Assembly: GCA_029448655.1 (NCBI GenBank)
Contig: JACCLO010000022.1
Span: 62,001 to 126,000 of the forward strand
Source of the DNA: Wolfiporia cocos
Lineage: Eukaryota; Basidiomycota; Agaricomycetes; Polyporales; Phaeolaceae
Length of the DNA stretch: 64,000 nt
Direction of reading: 5' to 3'
Of the stretch, positions 63,588-64,000 are shown piece by piece; positions within the stretch are counted from its first letter, which is position 1; every line of letters begins with the position of its first letter. A program made the translations under genes and the position numbers. A model generated the notes under the pieces. It saw only the letters and a program-made list of their open reading frames with translations, had not been told where the DNA came from and did not search any database.

Positions 63588-64000
63588 CTTGGTTGTCTTA
63601 TCGTTCGCCCAGCACGGCATCGATAATAATGTCCCGTAGCATATTCAGATATACATCCCTAACAAGGATGGACAACACCTAGGTCTCTTGAAGCAACGCC
63701 ACAAAGGGAGTTGAATCCTTGTCCCATTGAAGCACAACAGGATGTTCTGAAAGTTCAGCTGATGCAGGCTGAGCATCACGTACGATGGAGAAGGGATGGA
63801 AGAGGTCCTCGTGATTTCCACGCCAAACAATCTCATGGAATCTCACTAGAGAGCCATCATACAAATTATTGTTAGGGTTAACATGCTCTGCACCACTGTA
63901 TCCTCACATAGAGACCAGCATGTTGACGAAGCAGATATGGAGAGCACTGAAGGTGTGGAGGGCATAGTCTTGCGTCTGGTAAATGCCGACGGAGTTTGAA
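63588..64000 (-). pseudogene. Unrecognised coding-like remnant at the right edge
   Basis: Minus strand is open at about 63864-63679 (Y-D-G-S-L-V-R-F-H-E-I-V-W-R-G-N-H-E-D-L-F) with stops on both sides. Composition looks protein-like and differs from the retroelements. I do not recognise it. It may be part of the older DNA into which G4 inserted. Confidence 0.3.

Overview
This window looks like a transposon-rich, probably heterochromatic, block of a fungal nuclear genome, most likely a basidiomycete of the Agaricomycetes type. The evidence is short GT-AG introns of about 49 to 64 bases in the two ordinary genes at the left end, a Zn2Cys6 zinc cluster, and wall-to-wall Ty3/Gypsy LTR retrotransposons of the chromodomain (chromovirus) type. 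I see no bacterial signals, tRNA or rRNA genes. The species assignment is inference.

Left end (1-5593): a divergent pair of intron-containing genes. One is a minus-strand Zn2Cys6/coiled-coil protein that runs off the window; the other is a plus-strand protein with four copies of a K-R-Y-P-S-W motif. Both carry coding minisatellites built on the word CGCGACC. They are followed by a decayed RecQ-type helicase remnant, a 44-bp minisatellite and a scrap of an LTR.

The rest (5594-63587) is nested retroelements that can be untangled by 5-bp target-site duplications (TSDs). I use letters for LTR families. The outer shell is a minus-strand composite: a family C 3' end (LTR 9221-9722 and pol) joined to a family G 5' half (ORF0, gag, leader, 5' LTR ending 56898). 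Into it went element A (12492-33947, TSD ATCCA), a solo G LTR (38819-50681, TSD AGTTC) and solo LTRs K, E, J, D and I. Into A went element B (19080-29024, TSD GGTTG) and a small non-autonomous element F (14580-16499, TSD TGTTG). Into B went a solo H LTR (TSD ACATT). Into the solo G LTR went a near-complete plus-strand G element, G2 (39485-50643, TSD ATACG), which took H and I solo LTRs itself. To the right are an I solo LTR, a second non-autonomous element L (57889-59743) and a truncated plus-strand G element, G4 (59744-63587). To the left (5594-9076) an A fragment sits inside a B fragment, the reverse of the B-in-A nesting on the right.

The autonomous elements share an unusual plan: LTR, self-complementary primer site, long structured leader, an extra ORF of unknown function (ORF0, about 270-300 aa), gag with zinc knuckle, pol (protease, RT, RNase H, HHCC/DDE integrase, chromodomain) and a dUTPase fused to the C-terminus of pol, then polypurine tract and LTR. 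In five families the primer-binding site is an exact 11-12 nt reverse complement of a segment about 33 nt after the TATA box, where transcription should start. This is the geometry of Tf1/sushi-type self-priming. The combination of self-priming, ORF0 upstream of gag and a C-terminal dUTPase across several co-resident families, with small non-autonomous partners carrying the same signals, is the most interesting content of the window.
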